This document shows, in pieces, positions 1-6,231 of a stretch of 17,601 nucleotides of DNA (within the stretch, counting starts at the first letter, position 1; each line of letters begins with the position of its first letter). The stretch spans positions 1 to 17,601 of the forward strand of contig JAHFKX010000006.1 of the NCBI GenBank assembly GCA_023245115.1, read 5' to 3'. The notes beneath the pieces are model-generated. The model was not told where the DNA came from. It saw only the letters and a list, made by a program, of their open reading frames with translations, and searched no databases. A program made the position numbers and the translations under genes. Source of the DNA: Candidatus Woesearchaeota archaeon (GTDB taxonomy: Archaea > Nanobdellota > Nanobdellia > UBA10117).

Positions 1-1
1 A

Positions 2-745
2 TCAGTTCTCACGCGGGAAGAAATCACAGAGACAAAAAAATTTGCAAATAGTGTTTCAAAAACCCACAGGCTTGCCACTGGGATTCCGGGCTTTGATTCG
101 CTCATGGAAGGCGGCATACCTGAAAAAAGCCTAATATTATTATCTGGCACTGCCGGCACAGGAAAAACAATTCTTGCATTCCAATGGCTCATAACCGGTG
201 CATTGGCCGGCGAACCCGGCGTATATGTGGCTATGGAGGAAGACCCCGAGCAAATTATTGCAGAGATGAGTAAATTTGGGTGGCCTGTTAGAGAACTAAT
301 AAAAAAGAAAAAACTGCGCGTGATACGCCCAGAACTTTACAAATACGATTTATTTATGACTGCGGTGGAAGACGCAATTAGTGAAATTGATGCCAAACGA
401 CTTGTCGTAGATTCAATATCAGTCATAGGATTATACTTTGAGGACTTATATAAGGTAAGAAGAGCCGTCTTTGATCTGAATCGTACAATTAAACGGTTAA
501 GTGTCACAACAATTATTATTACCGAAACTAAAGAAGGTTCTGATGAGCTATCAACGTTTGGAGTTGAGGAGTACGTTTCTGATGGTGTAATCGTAATGTA
601 CTATGTTCGCAAAGAAAATATGTTCCTGCGCGCAATCACAATAAGAAAAATGCGGCATACTGACCACAGCACAAAAATACACCCAATAAAAATACTGGCC
701 AAGGGCATAGTGGTCTACGAAACAAAACATATTCCAGCCACATAA
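2..745 (+). CDS. KaiC-like RecA-fold ATPase, 5' partial
   Basis: The frame is open from the window edge (first full codon at 2), so the true start lies outside. An ATG at 104 falls inside the conserved KaiC entry motif (TGIPGFDSLMEGGIPEKS) and is unlikely to be the start. Visible motifs are Walker A GTAGTGKT (146-169), the KaiC-type acidic pair in VAMEEDPEQI, and a Walker B-like strand RLVVDSISVIG. One RecA/KaiC domain fills the visible part. In archaea this family includes RadA-related, GvpD-like and ArlH-like ATPases with signalling or regulatory roles. The acidic pair and the distance from the pilus locus favour a generic KaiC-like protein over ArlH. Its function cannot be fixed from the sequence. 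It converges with the minus-strand gene ending at 750, leaving only 4 nt between stop codons. Confidence 0.9.
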   Translation, partial: SVLTREEITETKKFANSVSKTHRLATGIPGFDSLMEGGIPEKSLILLSGTAGTGKTILAFQWLITGALAGEPGVYVAMEEDPEQIIAEMSKFGWPVRELIKKKKLRVIRPELYKYDLFMTAVEDAISEIDAKRLVVDSISVIGLYFEDLYKVRRAVFDLNRTIKRLSVTTIIITETKEGSDELSTFGVEEYVSDGVIVMYYVRKENMFLRAITIRKMRHTDHSTKIHPIKILAKGIVVYETKHIPAT

Positions 746-749
746 CAAT

Positions 750-1013
750 TTATTTAGTTACATGCGCACGAATTATTTTTGGAATTAGTTTAACGCCATG
801 CGTACACACCATGCAGTCCAGGCAATCATGATGTTTCTCATGGCCAGATTTGCGCGGATTATGCACAATGTCGCAAAAGAACTTATTTGGGCGCCAAACA
901 CATTTATTAGCCATGCGCATCTTTCCAGGCAATTTCCGCGGAACAATGCATATGCTAGACCCGTCGTGTTTAACCAATTTCAAATTTTTTATTTTTTTAA
1001 CCATCTGTATCAT
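750..1013 (-). CDS. Small Cys/His-rich basic protein, hypothetical
   Basis: 87 codons, or 84 if the second Met (1004) is used. The ATG lies one base after the TAG of the upstream CARDB protein, which suggests a two-gene operon and translational coupling. The protein is Lys/Arg rich and carries six Cys (residues 22, 38, 47, 64, 67, 70) and clustered His (61, 62, 72), with the core HHDCLDCMVCTHG. The CxxCxxC plus His arrangement suggests a bound metal ion, probably zinc; this is inference. No signal peptide or membrane segment is visible, so a cytoplasmic location is likely. I do not recognise the family. The tight junctions on both sides and the non-random Cys spacing support a real gene. Confidence 0.6.
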   Translation of the reverse strand: MIQMVKKIKNLKLVKHDGSSICIVPRKLPGKMRMANKCVWRPNKFFCDIVHNPRKSGHEKHHDCLDCMVCTHGVKLIPKIIRAHVTK

Positions 1014-1014
1014 C

Positions 1015-2433
1015 CTATTTACTTGGGCGGATACTTACCGCATTATTATATTCATTTGATTCCTGCACAAGGTCATCCAGATCCACTACCGCTTTAAGCG
1101 TAAAATATTCTGCATCTGGCACACTTTTGAATATCACGACCTCGCTGTTACCAGAATCAAGCCCACCCACTGAAGCAATGCTAATTTTAGCTCCGTTTTC
1201 ATATAGCGCAACGTTAGTTGGACCTGCCACGCCGGCACCCCAATTACGCACGACTACGCTAACGCTATTTTCGCCAACAGTGCTAAACGCTACCGCTAAA
1301 TCTGGCAATTTAATACCGCACCTATTGCCTGGCGATACCTGTTGCGGTATCGTTTCATTGCATACTGCAAAAGTCTCATTTTGTTTTCTGCAGCCGACAA
1401 CATCGACACAGTGCGTAGTAATCTTGCCGGATCTGCATGGCCCCTCAACACACGACCACTTCGGCGGCTGGCCAACACATTCCACACTCGCAGTATTAAA
1501 ACATAGCTGTTCTTCTTTTGGCTTGTTAAATGTTTTGCCGCAGCCATTCTGTTCCACACAAACGCGCTTCTGCTTATTTAAATTACAGGCAGTCCATTCG
1601 GTGCAAACCCACTCACAATCCACTATTGGATTTACCGTAACACTATTTTCAGGGCATGAACAGCCACACGCATCTTTTGGGCATATTGGATCAGGATTTC
1701 CGGACGTAACAAGTGTTTTTATGTCAACAGGATTTTTACAGCCACCACAGCCCACGCCAGCCACTGGCGATTCTAAGTTACAGCCAGATTTACAAAAAAT
1801 CTCAGTGTTTGAAAGTTCTTGTTTCAGCGCACTAAAACTATCGGCATCAAAACAATTTTGTAGAACAACGCCATCACAGCTCACCTTGCCATCATTATTG
1901 GCCTCGGACTCCTCGCCATATTTGTTTTTTGGGTCCACGCTAATTTTATATTCGCCCTTTGCTAAAGGATAATTAGTAAGTATTGGAGCATCGCCTTCGG
2001 CATACCACACCTTATTTTTGAACACAAAACTGCGTATCTCAGTCACAATGGATTGCCTGCTTGCCAGGCCACGCTCTTTCAGCGTTGTAACGGACTGTGT
2101 ATCTATTGCCCCATCGGTTGCCGGCGGCCCCGATACCACGACATCAATGTGTTTATTCTTACCTACGCCTGACTGGCCGGCGTTGGATATTATGTATTTT
2201 AGCTTGCTGAACTGCACTGTGCCTGACGTCAAATTTCTGGCTGGCTCAAGCTCACAGGAAACATCTTTCAAAACTAAATCTGATTTTGCAAACAATCCCG
2301 GCTTTGCTGCGTGAGTTGCCGAAGTTCCCTTTGTTACGGGTGAGACAAACCAATATGCCAGCGCAACTACAATAAGTATTACGAAGATCAGTATAAACGC
2401 CAATAAAAATCCTTTCTTGCCTGCCAACCCCAT
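1015..2433 (-). CDS. Membrane-anchored CARDB / thrombospondin-like Cys-rich surface protein
   Basis: 472 aa. A short basic N-terminus and one hydrophobic segment (about residues 8-30) act as signal anchor, so the rest should be extracellular. Residues about 49-185 look like a CARDB-type beta domain ending in a Glu/Asn-rich signature (EESEANNDG). Residues about 186-372 hold 23 Cys and include two thrombospondin type-1-like repeats: 273-311 (CEWVCTEWTAC, then RVC, GCG and a closing Cys) and a looser one at 319-358. Residues 375-472 are a clear CARDB domain ending DLDDLVQESNEYNNAV. CARDB domains are adhesion-like beta sandwiches common on archaeal surfaces. The role is inferred as cell-surface or adhesion. 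It is divergent from the pilus locus, which would fit a shared surface function. Confidence 0.85.
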   Translation of the reverse strand: MGLAGKKGFLLAFILIFVILIVVALAYWFVSPVTKGTSATHAAKPGLFAKSDLVLKDVSCELEPARNLTSGTVQFSKLKYIISNAGQSGVGKNKHIDVVVSGPPATDGAIDTQSVTTLKERGLASRQSIVTEIRSFVFKNKVWYAEGDAPILTNYPLAKGEYKISVDPKNKYGEESEANNDGKVSCDGVVLQNCFDADSFSALKQELSNTEIFCKSGCNLESPVAGVGCGGCKNPVDIKTLVTSGNPDPICPKDACGCSCPENSVTVNPIVDCEWVCTEWTACNLNKQKRVCVEQNGCGKTFNKPKEEQLCFNTASVECVGQPPKWSCVEGPCRSGKITTHCVDVVGCRKQNETFAVCNETIPQQVSPGNRCGIKLPDLAVAFSTVGENSVSVVVRNWGAGVAGPTNVALYENGAKISIASVGGLDSGNSEVVIFKSVPDAEYFTLKAVVDLDDLVQESNEYNNAVSIRPSK

Positions 2434-2454
2434 AGTGTAATTTCGAACACATAG

Positions 2455-2462
2455 TTTATAAA
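2455..2462 (-). promoter_or_regulatory. TATA box for the CARDB gene (leaderless start)
   Basis: TTTATAAA is centred about 25 nt upstream of the ATG at 2433 and no SD site precedes that ATG. In archaea transcription starts about 25 nt downstream of the TATA centre, so the mRNA would begin at or next to the start codon. Confidence 0.55.
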
Positions 2463-2487
2463 TTTATACTAACAGATTTTTCCATAA

Positions 2488-2497
2488 GCTTTTAAAC
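2488..2497 (+). promoter_or_regulatory. TATA box for the pilus locus (leaderless start)
   Basis: GCTTTTAAAC is centred about 25 nt upstream of the ATG at 2518, with no SD site between. This supports the start at 2518 over the in-frame ATG at 2527. It shares an 84-nt divergent intergenic region with the CARDB promoter. Confidence 0.55.
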
Positions 2498-2517
2498 AAG
2501 GCAAATAATTATTTAGC

Positions 2518-2943
2518 ATGGGGGGAATGGTCGCGCACACAGGCCAGGCAGGCCTTGAGTACATGATAATGACCGGCATATTATTAACATTTCTAGCAGC
2601 TACAGTTGTTTACATCCAATCACAATCCGCTGACACAATAAGAATAAATCAAGCTCAAGATGCAGTGCGCGAGATCGCAGCCACTGCAGACAGGACAGCA
2701 GCCCTCGGGCCAGGAACAAAAACATTTGTGATTGTAACGATGCCAGAGGAAATTGCTTCTTCATATATAGCATCACACGAAATTAACATCCGCCTCACGC
2801 TTGCCAATGGCCAGACAGATATATTCGAAGTCACGAATGCAAACGTAACCGGCACGCTGCCGTTGCAGTCAGGATTACAAAAAGTCCAAATAGAGGCTCT
2901 TTCATCCGGCACTGTCAAGATAACTGGTAACATAACGGTATAA
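2518..2943 (+). CDS. Class III signal peptide pilin-like protein (first of the locus)
   Basis: 141 aa. The N-terminus has the archaeal class III pattern: a short polar leader, then GQAGLEY followed by a hydrophobic stretch (about residues 15-33). By family precedent the leader is cut before the Gln by an EppA/PibD-type prepilin peptidase and the hydrophobic helix packs in the filament core. The remaining ~105 residues are beta-rich with Thr/Val/Ile strands and no Cys, like a pilin head domain. It is shorter than or similar to typical archaeal pilins. It opens the pilus-like locus from its own TATA box. Whether it is a minor pilin or an independent filament subunit cannot be told. A 147-bp hairpin element lies immediately downstream. 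Confidence 0.85.
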   Translation: MGGMVAHTGQAGLEYMIMTGILLTFLAATVVYIQSQSADTIRINQAQDAVREIAATADRTAALGPGTKTFVIVTMPEEIASSYIASHEINIRLTLANGQTDIFEVTNANVTGTLPLQSGLQKVQIEALSSGTVKITGNITV

Positions 2944-3090
2944 AGAAAATCAGACATATCCACGGACTAAGTCCGTGGTTTCATACTCGCTTCGCTCGGT
3001 CCGATTTTCTAATTTCAATAGCGCCGAACAAAGTTTGGCGGACTTTGCTGATACAAAGTCGCAGTGAACTGCGGGGTTTCAAACCCTGTG
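2944..3090 (+). repeat. Chain of hairpins, possible IS200/IS605-type remnant or MITE
   Basis: Consecutive inverted repeats fill this gap. An outer 12-nt pair at 2944-2955 and 2999-3010 has one mismatch. Inside it is CCACGGAC-taa-GTCCGTGG (2960-2978). Then follow an 8-bp stem with one G-U pair (3022-3029 with 3033-3040), GACTTTG/CAAAGTC (3041-3047 with 3054-3060), GCAG-tgaa-CTGC (3061-3072) and GGGTT-tca-AACCC (3074-3085). The CCACGG..CCGTGG hairpin followed by GTTTC, and the GCAGTGAACTGCGGGG block, resemble the structured ends of IS200/IS605-family elements. That assignment is from memory and unverified. No transposase or TnpB coding remnant is visible. It displaces any promoter of the following pilin gene. 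Confidence 0.6.
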
Positions 3091-3096
3091 ATTAAA

Positions 3097-3507
3097 ATGA
3101 TAAAAGCACAAAGTGGTATTGAGGCAATATTTGCAGTCTCATCACTGCTCGTGCTTTTTGCATTCGTAATGGCTTTTGTTTACAACCAGTCACTCTTTAA
3201 CACAGAACTGGATGAAAGCCTGAGCGTACTTAACAGCTGCTGGAGATTCGCAAATACGGCAGATTCTGTTTTTGCTGCCAGCCAGGGGACAGAAGTAAAC
3301 ATAACTTTTACAAACACTAATTTCACGCTCTTTCCGGCAAGCAAATTCATACGCGCAGAATCGGAAGCATTTGAACAAGTAGAGTTCTGTACTACGAGGT
3401 CGAGCAGATTTTCTAATTCACTTATTCCAATCACAAACTTCACACTAAAATCAGGAACAATCAAATTTAAAAAATATAGTGGTATCGTGGTGATAAAAAA
3501 TGCGTAA
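3097..3507 (+). CDS. Class III-like pilin / pseudopilin
   Basis: 136 aa from the ATG at 3097. This start is preferred because MIKAQSGIEAIFAV then gives a normal short class III leader (QSGIEA) before a hydrophobic segment (about 8-29), and GTGAT (3088-3092) is a partial SD match 4 nt before it. An upstream in-frame ATG at 3064 would place codons inside the hairpin element. The predicted exported domain has two Cys (in NSCWRF and EFCTT), which could form a disulfide, and many Asn/Thr/Phe. It overlaps the next gene by 8 nt. Its likely role is minor pilin, inferred from leader and context. Confidence 0.8.
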   Translation: MIKAQSGIEAIFAVSSLLVLFAFVMAFVYNQSLFNTELDESLSVLNSCWRFANTADSVFAASQGTEVNITFTNTNFTLFPASKFIRAESEAFEQVEFCTTRSSRFSNSLIPITNFTLKSGTIKFKKYSGIVVIKNA

Positions 3508-4009
3508 AATCCATGGCAGGCAGGCACAGGTCAGCCTCGACCTGATAGCTTCAATCTCGCTTTTTCTGATATTTTTTTTGTTTGTGCTAACAATACTCTC
3601 GCAGTTCAATTTTAGATTCAGCGAAAATAAGAAAGTTCTTGATTTAGAACGCGAGGCGCTCGGCATATCAGACATTTTCGTGCAAAGCCCAGGCTACCCA
3701 TCTGGCTGGGAAAAGAACACAGATACTGCTCAAGTTCTTGGCCTGTCACCAAACGATCACGAGCTTGGAACTGAAAAAGTAATTGCGCTAAAAAATCTTA
3801 TGGATACAGATTACGCAAAAGCACAGAATCTGCTCGGCATAGAAGGCCAAGAGTTTTATTTTCGCGTCCGCAGTCTGAACACCACAACAATAACTGAAGC
3901 AGGCCATTTTCCAAACACAACTGCAACCGAACACGAAATAATCCTGCAACGGCGAGTCCTTTACAAAAGCTTTGGCGCAATACTAGAGGTGGGTTTATGG
4001 CGAGGCTAG
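3500..4009 (+). CDS. Pilin-like membrane-anchored protein
   Basis: 169 aa. The N-terminus RQAQVSLDLIASISLFLIFF has a Gln/Ser/Asp class III-like junction followed by a strong hydrophobic helix (about 14-34). The exported part is mixed alpha/beta without Cys and ends in a strand-rich segment. The start is fixed by GGTGAT (3489-3494), a 6-nt match to the archaeal anti-SD, 5 nt before the ATG. The ATG overlaps the previous stop (ATGCGTAA). The 3' end overlaps the next start by 13 nt. These overlaps indicate translational coupling and fixed stoichiometry. A minor pilin or pseudopilin role is inferred. Confidence 0.8.
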   Translation: MRKIHGRQAQVSLDLIASISLFLIFFLFVLTILSQFNFRFSENKKVLDLEREALGISDIFVQSPGYPSGWEKNTDTAQVLGLSPNDHELGTEKVIALKNLMDTDYAKAQNLLGIEGQEFYFRVRSLNTTTITEAGHFPNTTATEHEIILQRRVLYKSFGAILEVGLWRG

Positions 4010-4428
4010 GCAAACGTGGGTTCATATTTACGCTAGACATCGCAATCGCATTTACTATCTTTGTGCTATTTTTAGTACTAATAAGCTATCTTTTTTCACG
4101 GGCACCAGAAGACCCAGCGGTTGATGTACAAATGCAGCGCGTCGCAAACGACATTATAACTGTAATGGACAAATCAAACTCATTGCAAACATTCGATAAA
4201 AGCAAAATCGAGGATAGTTTGAAATCACTTGCGCCGCCACAGTATGGCATGCTCCTAACCGTTAAAAAATATAAGCTCGTAGATTTAAAATTTGACGAGA
4301 GTGGTGGAGACAACACACACCACAACCCACGCAACAGCGATGCTGACTGCGGTAACGACGCACCAATATGCTGTAACGCGCCAGCGCACAAAGAGCCAGT
4401 TTGTGAACCGCCGACACATCATAACTGA
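3997..4428 (+). CDS. Pilin-like protein cut by an in-frame TGA
   Basis: 143 aa up to the TGA. The N-terminus KRGFIFTLDIAIAFTIFVLF is the 'FTLD' variant of archaeal pilin-like leaders with a hydrophobic helix (about 9-33). GAGGTG (3986-3991) precedes the ATG by 5 nt. After a conserved-looking head (35-98) comes a hydrophilic stretch, residues 100-143, with four Cys (118, 125, 126, 136) and five His (108, 109, 131, 141, 142). Translation then meets TGA (4426-4428). The same frame stays open to a second TGA at 4612-4614. The full product would be 205 residues and would overlap the next gene by 13 nt, exactly as the previous gene pair does. The gene is therefore a nonsense mutant, a recoded gene, or contains a sequence error. 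Confidence 0.75.
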   Translation: MARLGKRGFIFTLDIAIAFTIFVLFLVLISYLFSRAPEDPAVDVQMQRVANDIITVMDKSNSLQTFDKSKIEDSLKSLAPPQYGMLLTVKKYKLVDLKFDESGGDNTHHNPRNSDADCGNDAPICCNAPAHKEPVCEPPTHHN

Positions 4429-4614
4429 GGCAGTGGCAAAAACAAAATAGCCAAATTATTATCTGCATTCAACGTCAGCACTGAAACAAATGGTGCGCAG
4501 CTTATCCTAACTGAAAATCATTTAGTTTCGAGCCAGCGAACATTTATTGACGTCAAAAAAGATAACAAAGATGCAGAATATGGCCTAGTGGAGTATTATT
4601 TATGGCTAAAGTGA
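4429..4614 (+). other. Same-frame continuation of the 3997 gene after TGA
   Basis: In the frame of the upstream gene, 61 sense codons follow the TGA without a stop, starting GSGKNKIAKLLSAFNVS and ending AEYGLVEYYLWLK before TGA (4612-4614). The residue pattern (amphipathic helix, then strands, then an aromatic end) looks like the C-terminal part of a pilin-like head. There is no ATG, GTG or TTG near 4429 in this frame with a convincing SD, so independent translation is unlikely. It contains GGAG (4590-4593), the likely SD of the next gene. Confidence 0.65.
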
Positions 4615-5462
4615 TTAAAAATAAAAAAGGCATACTTAATACAATCATGCTCACCGCCATCGCACTTTCGCTATTGGCCCTTTCTGTAGTTATTTTGCAC
4701 GCACGACAGGACCTATCTAGCTCGGTTCGCGAACTCGCGCTCGTGGAACGGTTAAATAATCAAAATTCCGCGGTCAGCTGGGCGTTATTAAAAATTTTTA
4801 ACGAAACATCAGATATAGCTATTGATGTTCAGCCGCTATCTGTGAGCTTCACTGAAACCATCGATGTGAATAAGGGCGAATATTTTTCTGACCAGATGTA
4901 TAATTACGAAGCATTTATTGAAAGTACGGTAGCCAATATTAGGCTGGACGTGTCACAGATTGCCAGCACAGTACCGCTGGCAATAATGCCGCATAACATA
5001 GTTTATTCACACCCGCACGGGCTTGGAGGCAACATGATTCGCGTGGCGCCGGTAGATGCAAACTTTGCAAAATACAGCATTACAGTTTCGTCTATTGATT
5101 CTGACATTGATTTATCATCCTGCACCTCAAACTTCATACCGGGAGGCAAGCAAATATATGCAAAAATTATTGGGCCAAATAAAGAGAACTGCTTTTATGG
5201 CGGTTCATTCGACCCAACCGCAGCAAATAATCTTACCGCGCAGTCTAAGAATAAAAAAGAAATCCAGATAAGAGTACTGGCCAATACAAACGGTACGCTG
5301 GAAGTAGAAGACATAAATTCTATCAAGGTTGACGTTACGACAGGGATAACATTAGAGGAACTGAACAATAGTAACATAGATATTTTATACCCTGATGGGA
5401 ACTTACTCATTGATTTACGTGAGTTGGGTGCCATAAAAAATGGTTCCATAAAACTCAGGTAA
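4602..5462 (+). CDS. Membrane-anchored exported protein of the pilus locus
   Basis: 286 aa, the largest of the exported subunits. A Lys-rich N-terminus (MAKVIKNKKG) precedes one hydrophobic segment (about residues 11-33); the rest is predicted outside. The exported part is strand-rich with two Cys (in SSCTS and ENCFYGG) that may pair, and a Gly/His-rich turn (SHPHGLGGN). The leader lacks a clear class III Gln-Ser/Ala-x-Glu junction, so it may be anchored rather than processed. It overlaps the same-frame continuation of the upstream gene by 13 nt and ends before a 40-nt gap that may hold a promoter. It could be a tip, adhesin or pseudopilin component; I do not recognise a named family. Confidence 0.75.
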   Translation: MAKVIKNKKGILNTIMLTAIALSLLALSVVILHARQDLSSSVRELALVERLNNQNSAVSWALLKIFNETSDIAIDVQPLSVSFTETIDVNKGEYFSDQMYNYEAFIESTVANIRLDVSQIASTVPLAIMPHNIVYSHPHGLGGNMIRVAPVDANFAKYSITVSSIDSDIDLSSCTSNFIPGGKQIYAKIIGPNKENCFYGGSFDPTAANNLTAQSKNKKEIQIRVLANTNGTLEVEDINSIKVDVTTGITLEELNNSNIDILYPDGNLLIDLRELGAIKNGSIKLR

Positions 5463-5469
5463 AAATTAA

Positions 5470-5478
5470 CTTAATATC
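5470..5478 (+). promoter_or_regulatory. Possible TATA box before the winged-helix gene
   Basis: CTTAATATC is centred about 29 nt upstream of the ATG at 5503, which has no SD site. It is a weak match. It would start a second transcript for the motor genes. Confidence 0.3.
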
Positions 5479-5502
5479 AGATAAATCTTAGCGAACAAAA
5501 CA

Positions 5503-6231
5503 ATGGTTAAAAAAAGAAAAGATACGGCCACCAGAAAATCTCCGCCAGCACCACGCATAAATAGCGGACAAGCTAAGGCTGCACAACAACGCCGAACGAG
5601 TTTGATGGACGTTGTTATTACAAAGCAAAATAAGCCCAGCAAAATTAAAACGTTGTCATCAATTCGCGAAAACCAGATGACCGATAAACCGGTGCCATTT
5701 TTCAAAAAATTATTTAGGCAGAAGCAAACAGAAGAACCTACACGACTGGCAAACCAAACCACGCCTCCAAAGCAAAACAGTGCGCCGAATGGCTGCACCA
5801 TTAGGAGCCAACTCGATGAACTACTTGAATTAGTAAATGAAAAAGGCCTCGTTACGCTAAAAGAGGTTTCCTCGAAATTTAACATCGACCATGATCTCGC
5901 TGAAAAATGGGCAAAAATTTTGGAGGAAAACAAACTAATAGAGTTACTTTATCCTGGCATGGGCGAGGCAGATTTAGTAAAACTTGGTTATGAAAAAAGT
6001 AACGAGTTAAAGTCGCGAGGACTATCTGGCTTCTTTCATTCTTCTAACCCGCATAAAAAACGAGTATCTGACCAAAACCACAGTAAAGAAACTAAGACAA
6101 AAAACAAAGTACGGCCGGCATGGCCTGGCAAGCTATCATTTTTTGGATTCGGCAGGGTGAAGGCTAGCCAAAATCCAGCTAAACACAAAAAGGAGGTCCG
6201 CCATGGTAATAGAAAACATAGAAAATTATGA
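5503..6231 (+). CDS. Winged-helix protein with long basic arms, upstream of pilus ATPase
   Basis: 242 aa. Residues about 1-100 and 165-242 are low-complexity, rich in Lys, Arg, Pro, Gln and Ser, and probably disordered. Residues about 103-165 form a plausible winged helix: a first helix (QLDELLELVNEKG), a recognition region (LKEVSSKFNIDHDLAEKWAKILEENKLI) and a wing (ELLYPGMGEADLV). No signal peptide or membrane span is seen, so it is cytoplasmic. The gene overlaps the ATPase gene by 29 nt, and the ATPase SD lies inside it, so the two are probably coupled. It may be a transcription regulator of the locus, or a DNA/protein adaptor of the motor. The sequence does not decide. Family beyond winged helix is not recognised. 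Confidence 0.75.
   Translation: MVKKRKDTATRKSPPAPRINSGQAKAAQQRRTSLMDVVITKQNKPSKIKTLSSIRENQMTDKPVPFFKKLFRQKQTEEPTRLANQTTPPKQNSAPNGCTIRSQLDELLELVNEKGLVTLKEVSSKFNIDHDLAEKWAKILEENKLIELLYPGMGEADLVKLGYEKSNELKSRGLSGFFHSSNPHKKRVSDQNHSKETKTKNKVRPAWPGKLSFFGFGRVKASQNPAKHKKEVRHGNRKHRKL
6191..6197 (+). promoter_or_regulatory. SD site for the pilus ATPase
   Basis: AGGAGGT, a full-strength SD, lies 5 nt before the ATG at 6203 and inside the upstream gene. It fixes the ATPase start and the 29-nt overlap. Confidence 0.85.

Noticed and set aside
2..745. ArlH (FlaH) archaellum component
   Set aside because: The KaiC-type acidic pair is present and no arl genes flank it; a general KaiC-like ATPase is the safer call.
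1127..1972. 281-codon open frame on the plus strand opposite the CARDB gene
   Set aside because: It is antisense to a gene with clear CARDB and thrombospondin-like motifs, has no domain pattern or promoter, and reads as Ser/Thr/Pro/Leu-rich noise created by Cys/Gly-rich coding on the other strand.
3064..3096. Upstream ATG at 3064 as the start of the second pilin
   Set aside because: It would add eleven residues encoded by the hairpin element and spoil the class III leader; the partial SD before 3097 fits better.
4426..4428. Genome-wide reassignment of TGA to a sense codon
   Set aside because: TGA ends other genes at sensible places (6231 and 7720, the latter next to a new SD-led start), so only a local event is supported.
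4380..4440. Frameshift as the cause of the early stop in the 3997 gene
   Set aside because: The downstream open segment is in the same frame as the upstream part; the other two frames close within a few dozen bases. A single nonsense codon explains it.
5466..5933. 155-codon minus-strand frame opposite the winged-helix gene
   Set aside because: Its Phe/Ser-rich content is the complement of Lys-rich coding on the plus strand, and the plus-strand gene fits the operon order and overlap.
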